From WLWS01 sp047638675 (GTDB lineage Bacteria; Pseudomonadota; Gammaproteobacteria; Eutrophobiales; Eutrophobiaceae): DNA of 64,000 nt. The stretch's first letter is position 1, and the number at the start of each line of letters is the position of its first letter. The notes under the pieces are model-generated. The model saw nothing but the letters and a program-made list of their open reading frames with translations. It searched no databases and was not told where the DNA came from. The stretch spans positions 1 to 64,000 of the forward strand of contig JBLIML010000004.1 of NCBI GenBank assembly GCA_047638675.1, written 5' to 3'. A program made the translations under genes and the position numbers. Positions 24,870 to 32,924 of the stretch are shown piece after piece.

Positions 24870-26430
24870 GCAATACGACGCCACAATCATAGGGGCGGGT
24901 CACAACGGTCTGGTCTGTGCCACTTATCTCGCCAAAGCCGGGCAGAAGGTATTGATCCTGGAGGCAAATGAACAAGTTGGCGGTGCGGCAATCACACGTG
25001 AGTTCGCTAGTGGATTCTCTGTTTCTGCCTGTGCACATTTACTGCATTTGTTACACCCCCAGATAATTACTGATCTGTCCCTGCCGAGTCACGGTTTGAA
25101 AATGGCTGCGCAGGGTTTGAGTACTATCGCCTTGTCAGCAGACGGTGAGCATCTTACTCTTGATAGAGACACCATTAGTGGAGCGGGAATTTCAAATAGC
25201 GATCAAACTGCCTATCGCGATTTCCAAACCAGGCTCCGACGTTTTGCCAGGATTGTTCAAAAGACTTTCATGACGCGTCCGCCACGTCTTGTGCATAAAG
25301 ACAGAAAAGATTTGATGACTCTTGCGAAGCTGGGTCTTAGCGTACGATTGTTGGGAAAAGAAGATATGCGCGAGCTGCTTCGCATTGGCGCAATAAATAT
25401 CTATGACGTATTGCAGGAAGACTTTGAAAGTGAGCTGTTAAAAGGTGCACTTGGTTTTGATGCGGTGCTGGGCAGTAATATGGGACCACGCTCTCCTAAC
25501 TCGGTACTCTCCTATCTCTATCGTCTTACTGGACAACTTAATGGAAATGATACTGCAATTTCAGTTCCAGCGGGTGGTATGGGCGCAGTTACAAAGGCAT
25601 TGCGCAAGGCCGCTGAAGCTGCTGGTGTTGAAATTAGAACTGGCACACGAGTCAAACAGATTATTCTGGATGTCGACAATGTTACCGGGGTAGAAACGAC
25701 AGAAGGTGAAAAAATAAATTGCGGCCTGGTCGTTTCCAATGCAGATCCGAAGACAACCTTTTTAAAACTTATCGGTGCAAGAAACATTGAAACCGGCTTC
25801 GCTCGACGCGTTGATAATATACGTATGAAGGGCAAAGCGGCCAAACTACATTTGGCTTTGGATGGCGTTCCCAGTTTTGAAGGACTGCCTGAAAAGCTGC
25901 TTGGTAATCGTCTTGTGATCGCACCTACTCTGCAATACATTGAGCAGGCTTTTGATCATTCAAAATATGGCGAATATTCAAATGAGCCTGCCATTGAAAT
26001 CAGCATTCCATCGATTCATGATGATAGCCTCGCGCCGCCAAGCAGGCATGTGCTCTCTGCCGTGGTTCAATACGCACCTTATGAATTACGTACTGGCTGG
26101 GATTCGCATCGCGATACTTTCAAACAAGTGGTGATAGACAAAATCGCAGAGTATGCCCCCGGAATAAAAGATCAAATAACTGCGTCAGAGTTATTGGTGC
26201 CAGCAGACATAGAAAGGGAATTTAATATTCATGGCGGGCATTGGCATCATGGTGAATACACGCTTGATCAATTTATGATGCTGCGCCCAGTACCCGGTGC
26301 TGCACAATATTCCACACCAATAAATGGTTTGTACCTTTGTGGGGCGGGTTCGCATCCCGGTGGCGGTGTAATGGGTCTCGCCGGACGTAATGCCTCAACA
26401 GAAATAATAAATCGGGAGCACAAGTCATGA
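24862..26430 (+). CDS. FAD-dependent oxidoreductase, PYROXD2-like, second copy
   Basis: A 522-residue paralogue of the preceding gene. TIIGAGHNGLVCATYLAKAG and GGAAITREF at the N-terminus and GLYLCGAGSHPGGGVMGLAG near the C-terminus align block for block with it, so the pair arose by tandem duplication. The two copies differ in the segment after GGA (residues 40-80) and in the middle, suggesting distinct roles or substrates. The start overlaps the upstream stop by 8 bp and the stop overlaps the GcvT-like start by 4 bp, a sign of tight translational coupling. Confidence 0.85.
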   Translation: MSKQYDATIIGAGHNGLVCATYLAKAGQKVLILEANEQVGGAAITREFASGFSVSACAHLLHLLHPQIITDLSLPSHGLKMAAQGLSTIALSADGEHLTLDRDTISGAGISNSDQTAYRDFQTRLRRFARIVQKTFMTRPPRLVHKDRKDLMTLAKLGLSVRLLGKEDMRELLRIGAINIYDVLQEDFESELLKGALGFDAVLGSNMGPRSPNSVLSYLYRLTGQLNGNDTAISVPAGGMGAVTKALRKAAEAAGVEIRTGTRVKQIILDVDNVTGVETTEGEKINCGLVVSNADPKTTFLKLIGARNIETGFARRVDNIRMKGKAAKLHLALDGVPSFEGLPEKLLGNRLVIAPTLQYIEQAFDHSKYGEYSNEPAIEISIPSIHDDSLAPPSRHVLSAVVQYAPYELRTGWDSHRDTFKQVVIDKIAEYAPGIKDQITASELLVPADIEREFNIHGGHWHHGEYTLDQFMMLRPVPGAAQYSTPINGLYLCGAGSHPGGGVMGLAGRNASTEIINREHKS

Positions 26431-27614
26431 GTGTAAGAGAAGCTGATAAACGTGTATTAACTACGCCATTTTATTCACGCACTTCTGCGCTATGTGAAAC
26501 CAATCTTTGGTCGCCCTGGAAAGCCTATACCACGGTCGATTGCTATTCCGTGCTGTTCGAAGAATATTTTGCAATTCGTAATGCGACTGCCGTGTTTGAT
26601 CTTACGCCAATGACCAAGTATCGAATAAGCGGTATTGATGGGCTCGCCTATCTTGATAAGTTAATGACTCGCAAGATGAGTAAACTCACGCCAGGACGCG
26701 TTATGTACGGGGCGTGGTGTAACGACTTGGGTCATGTTCTGGATGATGGAACCGTTTTTCACCTGGAGGAAAATGTATGGCGTTTATGTTCGCAGGAACG
26801 TCATATGGATTGGTTGCAAGCAACGGCGATGGGCTTCGAAGTTGAAATTGAAGATGAGACTGACGATGTTGTTGGTCTGGCAGTACAGGGACCCACTTCC
26901 TGCCAAACATTAAAATCGATGGGTCTGCAGGGTGTTGAAAATATTAAACCATTCCAGATGAGGTCCTTCCCTTTCGCAAACTCAGAATTGCTGGTGTCAC
27001 GAACTGGATTTACCGGTGATCTTGGCTATGAACTCTGGGTCACGCCCGATCTTGCCGAGAAACTATGGGACGCACTGTTTGAAGCAGGCAAATCTCATGG
27101 CATTCTTCCCATCGGTTCCCACGCTCTTGATATAGCACGTATTGAAGCCGGCTTTATTCAGGCTGATGTCGATTTCGTACCCGCATTGAACGTCGTGCGT
27201 GCAGGTAGAGGACGATCGCCCTTTGAGTTGGGTCTGGACTGGCTGGTTCATTTCGACAAACCAATATTTAATGGACGAAAGGCCCTGTTAAAAGAGAAAG
27301 AAACGGGTTCTCGATATCGTTTTGTGCGTCTTGACGTTGAAGGTAACAAGCCTGCAAACGACTCGTTTGTTTACAATGGTAAAAAGGAAATTGTTGGGCA
27401 TGTGACTTCAGCAACGTGGTCGCCCAGCGCAAAAAAGAATATTGCATTGGCTTCAGTGGAAATGCCCTGGGGTCGCCCGGAAGATGAATTATATGCGGAG
27501 ATCTATTACAACCGCGAATTACAGTGGAATCGTCTCATGGCGCGTTGCCATGTCGTGGAAGGGGCGTTTTTTGATCCACCTCGACGACGTGAAACACCTC
27601 CCCTGGATTATTGA
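26427..27614 (+). CDS. GcvT-like aminomethyltransferase / demethylase
   Basis: A 395-residue protein of the glycine-cleavage T-protein fold, which passes one-carbon groups to tetrahydrofolate. TGFTGDLGYELWV, the folate-domain strand AVQGPTSCQTLKSMG, WCNDLGHVLDD (97-107) and IEAGFIQADVDFVP are the usual blocks. The C-terminal barrel carries GHVTSATWSPSAKKNIALA. The family includes GcvT, the C-terminal halves of dimethylglycine and sarcosine dehydrogenases, and DMSP demethylase DmdA. No gcvH or gcvP is nearby, so it is not the glycine cleavage system. Following two FAD enzymes, it may capture methyl or methylene groups from an N- or S-methyl compound. That is inference. Confidence 0.85.
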   Translation: MSVREADKRVLTTPFYSRTSALCETNLWSPWKAYTTVDCYSVLFEEYFAIRNATAVFDLTPMTKYRISGIDGLAYLDKLMTRKMSKLTPGRVMYGAWCNDLGHVLDDGTVFHLEENVWRLCSQERHMDWLQATAMGFEVEIEDETDDVVGLAVQGPTSCQTLKSMGLQGVENIKPFQMRSFPFANSELLVSRTGFTGDLGYELWVTPDLAEKLWDALFEAGKSHGILPIGSHALDIARIEAGFIQADVDFVPALNVVRAGRGRSPFELGLDWLVHFDKPIFNGRKALLKEKETGSRYRFVRLDVEGNKPANDSFVYNGKKEIVGHVTSATWSPSAKKNIALASVEMPWGRPEDELYAEIYYNRELQWNRLMARCHVVEGAFFDPPRRRETPPLDY

Positions 27615-27718
27615 TTCATTCATACGGGAAAAGAAAAACCGGGATGTAAAACTACCAGAGAGTAATCGCTGGTCCTTATGCCTAATCATTTCATCTCTAT
27701 CTTCATCGTCACATAACC

Positions 27719-29854
27719 ATGCCTCATAAGCTAGATTCATTGTTGCGACCCCGGTCTATTGCGGTAGTGGGTGCAAGCCGACGTGATGGCGTTGTTGGCA
27801 ATATGATTCTGAAGAATCTATTAAGAGGAGAGTATCCAGGTAATCTCTATGCAGTTAACCCCGGCTATAACGAAGTAGAGGGGCTTGCCTGTTTCCCATC
27901 ACTTTCTGAATTACCTGAAGCGGTTGAGCACGTAATTTTTGCCGTCAATGATGAGCGCATTGAAAATGCACTTGATTCGGCAATAGCGCATGGAATTAAA
28001 GCTGGCACAATTTTCTCATCACTAATTCTCGCAAATGATACCTCACCTTTATTGAAAGAGAGGATATATAAAAAAGCGAAGGAGGCAAATTTGTTACTCT
28101 GCGGTGCCAATGGAATGGGTTACTACAACTTTACCGAGAGTATTTGGGCCTGCGGATTTGACACCCGCTGTCACCGTAAACAGGGTAATGTGACGTTAAT
28201 CAGCCAGTCTGGTGCGGGTATGTCGGGAATTCTGGATGTAGATGAACGACTCGATTTTAATTTTGCCGTATCTACCGGTCAGGAATTGATGGTGTCAGCG
28301 GAAGACTATCTTGATTACGCTTTGGATCAAAAGGAGACGCGTGTCATCGGCTTCTTTATGGAAACCAGCCGTAGCCCTGATAAGCTCATTGCGGCTTTTG
28401 AAAAAGCCAATGAACGAAAAATCCCGATTGTCGTGATTAAAGTTGGACGCACGGCGCTTGCTTCAAAACTTGCTGTGTCTCATTCCGGTGCGATGGCAGG
28501 CGCTGACAATGTTTATAACGCGATTTTTGACCGTTATGGCGTGCAGCGAGTTGAGGACATGGAAGAGCTTGCGACTACACTGATAATGTTTGCTCAACCA
28601 CATTCAGTCGGCCCCGGAGGATTTGTTAGCCTTCATGATTCGGGCGGGGAGCGTCAATTGATTATTGACCTGGCTGATAAGGCGGATGTCACACTTGCCG
28701 ATTTATCTGCCCAAACAATTCGCAAACTGGAAGGCTTGCTCGATCCTGGATTACCCGCGGTAAACCCGCTGGATGCATGGAGTGTAGGTGGCCCCGATTA
28801 TGATAAAACAATGGCAGAATGTTTTGCTAGTTTGTTGTGTGATCCAGGCGCCGCTCTTGGCGCCGTTGTACATGACCGTGCGCCCTTCGGTCATATCTAT
28901 CCGGAATACATTGGCTATTTACGCAGTGCGCACAAGGCCTCAGGTAAACCGGTTTTCCTGGTGTCGAACAGACAAGGCACAGGTGAGGATCCGATGGTGC
29001 TTGAATCCACCCGTGAGGGATTTCCAGTGCTTGACGGCGTTAGCGCTTTTCTGAGTGGCGTAAAGTGTCTGATGGCCTATCGGGACTTTCTTGAGCGGCC
29101 TCAGATGATTTTGCCCACTTTATCAAATGATACGATTAGCAGCTGGCGGACCAGATTTAGGGAAGGTCAGACAATTACAGAAAATGTGGCCAGTAGTTTT
29201 CTGGCAGCGTGCGGCCTGCCGATGAACAAATCAGTGTTGATTGAAACAGAGGCTGAGCTAGTAAACTCAATAGCAGAAGTCAGCTATCCTCTTGCCTTGA
29301 AAACAGCCAATCCAGAGATAAAGCATAAAACCGAACAAAAAGGGGTCATTCTTGATATCCAGAATGAGAAAGAATTATTGGAAGTCTATTCCGACATGTC
29401 ATCGCGACTAGGTGGCAAAGTTCTTCTCTCGCCGATGATAGATTCGCCAGGCATTGAAATGATACTGGGTATCGCCAGTGATGAGCAGTTTGGACCCATG
29501 ATTGTAATGGGCTTTGGTGGGGTGTATACGGAAGTATTGGAGGACATAGTTATTCTCTTTCCTCCTTTTGATGCACAGTATGCTTTCCACAATCTTCGAT
29601 GCTTGAGGATGAGGAAAATACTGGACGAAGTAAGAGGCAAGCCAGCATGGGATTTATCTGCATATTGTGAAGCCGCTGCTATTCTTTCCGTTGTCGCCCT
29701 TATGTTTAAAGATGAAATTATTGAACTGGATATTAACCCGGTGAAGGTTATGGAACATGGTTGCCTCGGATTAGATGCGCTTGTCGTCACAACAATCAAA
29801 GAGACAACTCGTCTTGCTGAATTACGGATGGAATCGAAAAACAGTTATGCTTGA
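27719..29854 (+). CDS. ADP-forming acyl-CoA synthetase
   Basis: A 711-residue fused acetate-CoA ligase (ADP-forming) type enzyme. The N-terminal CoA-binding domain starts PRSIAVVGASRRDGVVGN, the succinyl-CoA-ligase-like domain follows with the phosphorylated histidine His255 in LAVSHSGAMAGAD, and the C-terminal ATP-grasp domain has GFGGVYTEVLED and ELDINPVKV. It joins an acid with CoA using ATP, producing ADP, reversibly. In this operon it would activate the acid product for the acyl-CoA dehydrogenase and hydratase, or harvest ATP from an acyl-CoA. It starts 104 bp after the GcvT-like gene and overlaps the hydratase by 8 bp. Confidence 0.88.
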   Translation: MPHKLDSLLRPRSIAVVGASRRDGVVGNMILKNLLRGEYPGNLYAVNPGYNEVEGLACFPSLSELPEAVEHVIFAVNDERIENALDSAIAHGIKAGTIFSSLILANDTSPLLKERIYKKAKEANLLLCGANGMGYYNFTESIWACGFDTRCHRKQGNVTLISQSGAGMSGILDVDERLDFNFAVSTGQELMVSAEDYLDYALDQKETRVIGFFMETSRSPDKLIAAFEKANERKIPIVVIKVGRTALASKLAVSHSGAMAGADNVYNAIFDRYGVQRVEDMEELATTLIMFAQPHSVGPGGFVSLHDSGGERQLIIDLADKADVTLADLSAQTIRKLEGLLDPGLPAVNPLDAWSVGGPDYDKTMAECFASLLCDPGAALGAVVHDRAPFGHIYPEYIGYLRSAHKASGKPVFLVSNRQGTGEDPMVLESTREGFPVLDGVSAFLSGVKCLMAYRDFLERPQMILPTLSNDTISSWRTRFREGQTITENVASSFLAACGLPMNKSVLIETEAELVNSIAEVSYPLALKTANPEIKHKTEQKGVILDIQNEKELLEVYSDMSSRLGGKVLLSPMIDSPGIEMILGIASDEQFGPMIVMGFGGVYTEVLEDIVILFPPFDAQYAFHNLRCLRMRKILDEVRGKPAWDLSAYCEAAAILSVVALMFKDEIIELDINPVKVMEHGCLGLDALVVTTIKETTRLAELRMESKNSYA

Positions 29855-30680
29855 TAAGAATAAATATCAGACAATAATTTACAAAACCGATGGGCCTGTC
29901 GCCACCTTAACACTTAATCGACCGGACAAGCTCAATGCTATCAACGCTCAGATGGTTAAGGAGTTAAACGAAGCGCTTGATGATGCCGAAAGCTGTGATC
30001 AAGTGCGCGCTATTATATTGTCTGGAGCTGGACGTGCGTTTTCGGCCGGATTTGATCTGACTGCAGGCAACGACGGAAGCGCAGAATCTGATCTTGAGTT
30101 CTGGCGTCAGGAATTAAAACGCGATTTCGATATAATCATGCGTTTCTGGGATTGTCCGAAACCGACAATCGCCGCTGTTCATGGTTATTGTCTCGGCAGT
30201 TCGATGGAGATGGCCGTTGCCTGCGATATCACTATCTCATCAGAGGATTGCCTGTTTGGCGCACCGGAAGTTAAATTCGGTAGTGGCATCGTTGCATTGA
30301 TTTTGCCATGGGTTATAGGCGTTAAAGCAGCGAAGGAACTTTTACTTACTGGCGATGATAAAGTGACGGCAGTACGTGCTTTGTCACTAGGACTGATAAA
30401 CCGGATCGTCGAGAATGTAGAACTTGAAGAGAGTGGCCTGTCGATTGCTCGCTCCATAGCAAATAACGACCGATTGGCGGTAAAGCTTACCAAGCAGGCA
30501 ATAAACAGTAGTTGCGAAGCAATGGGAATGCGAGAGTCATTGTTGCAGGCGCTCGACGCGGACCTGATAATTGAAACCACGGAAACGCCAGAGTCAAAAG
30601 AATTTAACCAGATACTTAAACAACAAGGCGCCAGGGCAGCATTTGACTGGCGAAGCAAAAAAGTGAATAACGAAGAATAA
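29847..30680 (+). CDS. enoyl-CoA hydratase/isomerase
   Basis: A crotonase-fold protein of 277 residues from ATG 29847. The open frame to 29775 adds residues lying entirely over the upstream gene and without family resemblance. The oxyanion-hole blocks are visible: SGAGRAFSAGFDL and VHGYCLGSSMEMAVACDI, with FGAPEVKFGSG after. It adds water to an enoyl-CoA, or isomerises it. The acyl-CoA dehydrogenase at 19924 and the CoA ligase just upstream make a beta-oxidation-like set. Resemblance of this trio to carnitine/gamma-butyrobetaine handling enzymes is possible but unproven. Confidence 0.87.
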   Translation: MLDKNKYQTIIYKTDGPVATLTLNRPDKLNAINAQMVKELNEALDDAESCDQVRAIILSGAGRAFSAGFDLTAGNDGSAESDLEFWRQELKRDFDIIMRFWDCPKPTIAAVHGYCLGSSMEMAVACDITISSEDCLFGAPEVKFGSGIVALILPWVIGVKAAKELLLTGDDKVTAVRALSLGLINRIVENVELEESGLSIARSIANNDRLAVKLTKQAINSSCEAMGMRESLLQALDADLIIETTETPESKEFNQILKQQGARAAFDWRSKKVNNEE

Positions 30681-30685
30681 TTATT

Positions 30686-32077
30686 ATGAAAATAGCAGAT
30701 AGAGCAAGTGTCGAAGAATTGCAGGCTTTCCTGAAGAAAAATCCCGGGACAAAAATGATTGAAGCTCTTATGGTCGACGTTAACGGCATGCTACGAGGCA
30801 AACGCATTGGCGTTAACGAATTTACGACTCTGTATGAAGAGGGTCTAAAGGCCTGTGGCTCAACGCCCTTTGTTGATAGTCGTGGTGAAATTGCCCTTGA
30901 AAATGGGCTTGGTACAAGGGATGGCGATCCCGACGTTATGAATTATGCCGTTAAAGATACGCTGGTATCTGTTCCATGGCTCGATTCTCCCGTTGCTCAG
31001 GTGCTTACCTCACTGGCAAATTTTGATGGCTCACCTTATTATTCGGATCCCAGACACGTATTACAAGGCACCTGCGAGAAACTTGTCGAATCGGGCTTTC
31101 ATCCAGTCGTGGCAACTGAGTTTGAATTTTACTTACTCAAGGCAGGTAAGGGTATCGTACCTGGACCGGAACTGGGTACTATTCCCGGCACCACACTGGA
31201 ACAACAGGGTCTGCAATTCTCAAGCATGGAGGACTTGTGGGAAAGTGATCCTGTATTGATGGATATACTGGCGTGCTGTGAAACGCAGGCTATACCTGCC
31301 ACAACCGTCCTGTCCGAGTTCGCACCAGGTCAATTTGAAATCAATTTACAACACGTTAAGGATCCTTTGACTGCTTGCGATCATGGTGCAATGCTAAAAC
31401 GTGCAATCAAAGGGACCACATTTAAACATGGACTTGGTGCCTCCTTCATGGCAAAACCTTTTGCTGAGTTTTCCGGCAGTGGCTTGCACATCCATGTGAG
31501 TTTATATGATGAGGATGGTAATAATGTCTTTGCAGATGACAACTCAAAGACAGTGCCGGCTTTATCCACGACAATTCGACATGCCATTGGCGGGCTACAA
31601 CGCAGCATGGCAGATGCCATGGCCATATTTGCACCCAATGCTAATTCCTATCGTCGACTTCAGCCTAACTCCTTTGTACCCTTGTCGCCCCACTGGGGAT
31701 ATAACCATCGCGGCGTTGCCCTTCGCATACCTGTCAGCGATAGTCGTAATATGCGTATCGAACACAGGGTAGCGGGTGCAGACGCCAATCCCTACCTGGT
31801 CATGGCCGCTCTTTTGGCTGGAATTCATTATGGTATTTCTAATAAGTGTGAGCCAACGGAGATGATTGCTGAAGGGACACTGATTGAAAAGCAGGAGGTT
31901 ACACTTCCTATTCGTTGGGAAGCGGCACTGCAGAAATTCAAAGATAGTGAAATTTTACCAATGTATCTGGGTGAAGAGTTTTGTCATGTTTTTGAAATTG
32001 CAAGACGCAGTGAAAGTGATCGCTTCCATGCACAGATTAGTAATCTTGATTACGAATGGTATTTACGTTCTGTTTGA
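30686..32077 (+). CDS. second glutamine-synthetase-family ligase (PuuA-like)
   Basis: A 463-residue GS-fold enzyme, paralogous to the one at 13436 but clearly diverged. VDVNGMLRGKRI, ATEFEFYLL, QFEINLQHVKDPL, FMAKPFAEFSGSGLHIHVS, RRLQPNSFVP and RIEHRVAGADANPYLVMA are the GS blocks. Enzymes of this subgroup glutamylate amines, including polyamines, methylamine and ethanolamine. It is the seventh gene of the operon from 21900, 5 bp after the hydratase. Two such ligases about 17 kb apart under the same likely repressor suggest two different amine substrates. Confidence 0.85.
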   Translation: MKIADRASVEELQAFLKKNPGTKMIEALMVDVNGMLRGKRIGVNEFTTLYEEGLKACGSTPFVDSRGEIALENGLGTRDGDPDVMNYAVKDTLVSVPWLDSPVAQVLTSLANFDGSPYYSDPRHVLQGTCEKLVESGFHPVVATEFEFYLLKAGKGIVPGPELGTIPGTTLEQQGLQFSSMEDLWESDPVLMDILACCETQAIPATTVLSEFAPGQFEINLQHVKDPLTACDHGAMLKRAIKGTTFKHGLGASFMAKPFAEFSGSGLHIHVSLYDEDGNNVFADDNSKTVPALSTTIRHAIGGLQRSMADAMAIFAPNANSYRRLQPNSFVPLSPHWGYNHRGVALRIPVSDSRNMRIEHRVAGADANPYLVMAALLAGIHYGISNKCEPTEMIAEGTLIEKQEVTLPIRWEAALQKFKDSEILPMYLGEEFCHVFEIARRSESDRFHAQISNLDYEWYLRSV

Positions 32078-32155
32078 TTCTTGTGCGCGGACAGTTGGTT
32101 CAATTTGAACCATGCTGATCAATTTTAATAACTGAATCACTACTGTCTTTTTCTA

Positions 32156-32821
32156 ATGTCAAATCCAGGCTATATAGCCATCAAGGAATTTTGCGTCAAT
32201 TCACCGAAGACGGATCCGAAAGGAATATTTCTCATGGCACATGGGGCCGGCAAGGGAATGGCAAGTCCTTTTCTGGAGGCGATCGCCAATGGTGTTGTCG
32301 ACGCAGGCGTCAGAGTCGTCCGGTTTCATTTCCCGTATATGGAAGACATGTTGCGGACTGGGATACAAAAAAAACCGAATGGCGGCAGACTTTTGCGGCA
32401 GACTTTTGCTGAATTGATTGAACATTGCGTAGAACACGAAAAAATGTCCCGCAACAAAATAATAATTGGCGGCAAATCCATGGGCGCCAGGGTTGCATCC
32501 ATGATTGCCGATGAACAAAAAGTCGCTGGCGTTATTTGTCTAAGCTATCCCTTTCATCCTCCGAAGAAACCTGAGCGAATACGCATAGATCATCTTCTTA
32601 ATATCCAGACGCCTACGCTAATATGTCAGGGAGATCGCAATCCGAATGGCAAGCGGAAATCGCTTGAAGAGTTAAGGCTATCTAAATCGATTCAGTTCCA
32701 TTGGCTGGAAGATGGTGACAATAACTTCAAGCCGCGTAAAAAATCTGGCCGAACTCTGGATGACAATATGACTGAGGCGATTATAAGTTGTAACGCGTTT
32801 ATCAAAGGCTTATTAGAATAA
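32156..32821 (+). CDS. alpha/beta hydrolase, TEX30/KANL3-like, catalytic His missing
   Basis: A 221-residue small alpha/beta hydrolase. MAHGAGKGMASP gives the oxyanion region, GGKSMGARVAS the nucleophile elbow with Ser108, and ICQGDRNPNG the acid-loop. Family members normally end with an LxDGDH-FKPRK motif whose His completes the triad; here the codon is AAT and the motif reads EDGDNNFKPRKKSG, so Asn189 stands in the His position. The protein may be catalytically dead or use another residue. It follows the GS gene by 78 bp and may or may not belong to that operon. Function unknown. Confidence 0.8.
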   Translation: MSNPGYIAIKEFCVNSPKTDPKGIFLMAHGAGKGMASPFLEAIANGVVDAGVRVVRFHFPYMEDMLRTGIQKKPNGGRLLRQTFAELIEHCVEHEKMSRNKIIIGGKSMGARVASMIADEQKVAGVICLSYPFHPPKKPERIRIDHLLNIQTPTLICQGDRNPNGKRKSLEELRLSKSIQFHWLEDGDNNFKPRKKSGRTLDDNMTEAIISCNAFIKGLLE

Positions 32822-32924
32822 TGGTAGTGTCTGTGATTTCTGGTGGCTTTAGTAACATTGCAGCAAGGCAAAGCATTAATGCTCTCCATGCTAGTTTTGC
32901 TAGCACCACCTTGTAGATGTAGAC

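Noticed and set aside
23253..26430. Carotenoid (phytoene) desaturase function for the two FAD genes
   Set aside because: No crtB, crtE or other carotenoid gene is nearby and the operon content is amine and CoA chemistry; the PYROXD2-like group is a better fit.
26427..27614. Glycine cleavage system T protein proper
   Set aside because: No gcvH or gcvP nearby and the surrounding genes are FAD oxidases and CoA enzymes; kept as GcvT-like.
29775..29846. Extended N-terminus of the enoyl-CoA hydratase
   Set aside because: It is read out of frame inside the CoA-ligase gene. ATG 29847 gives the usual start and an 8-bp overlap.
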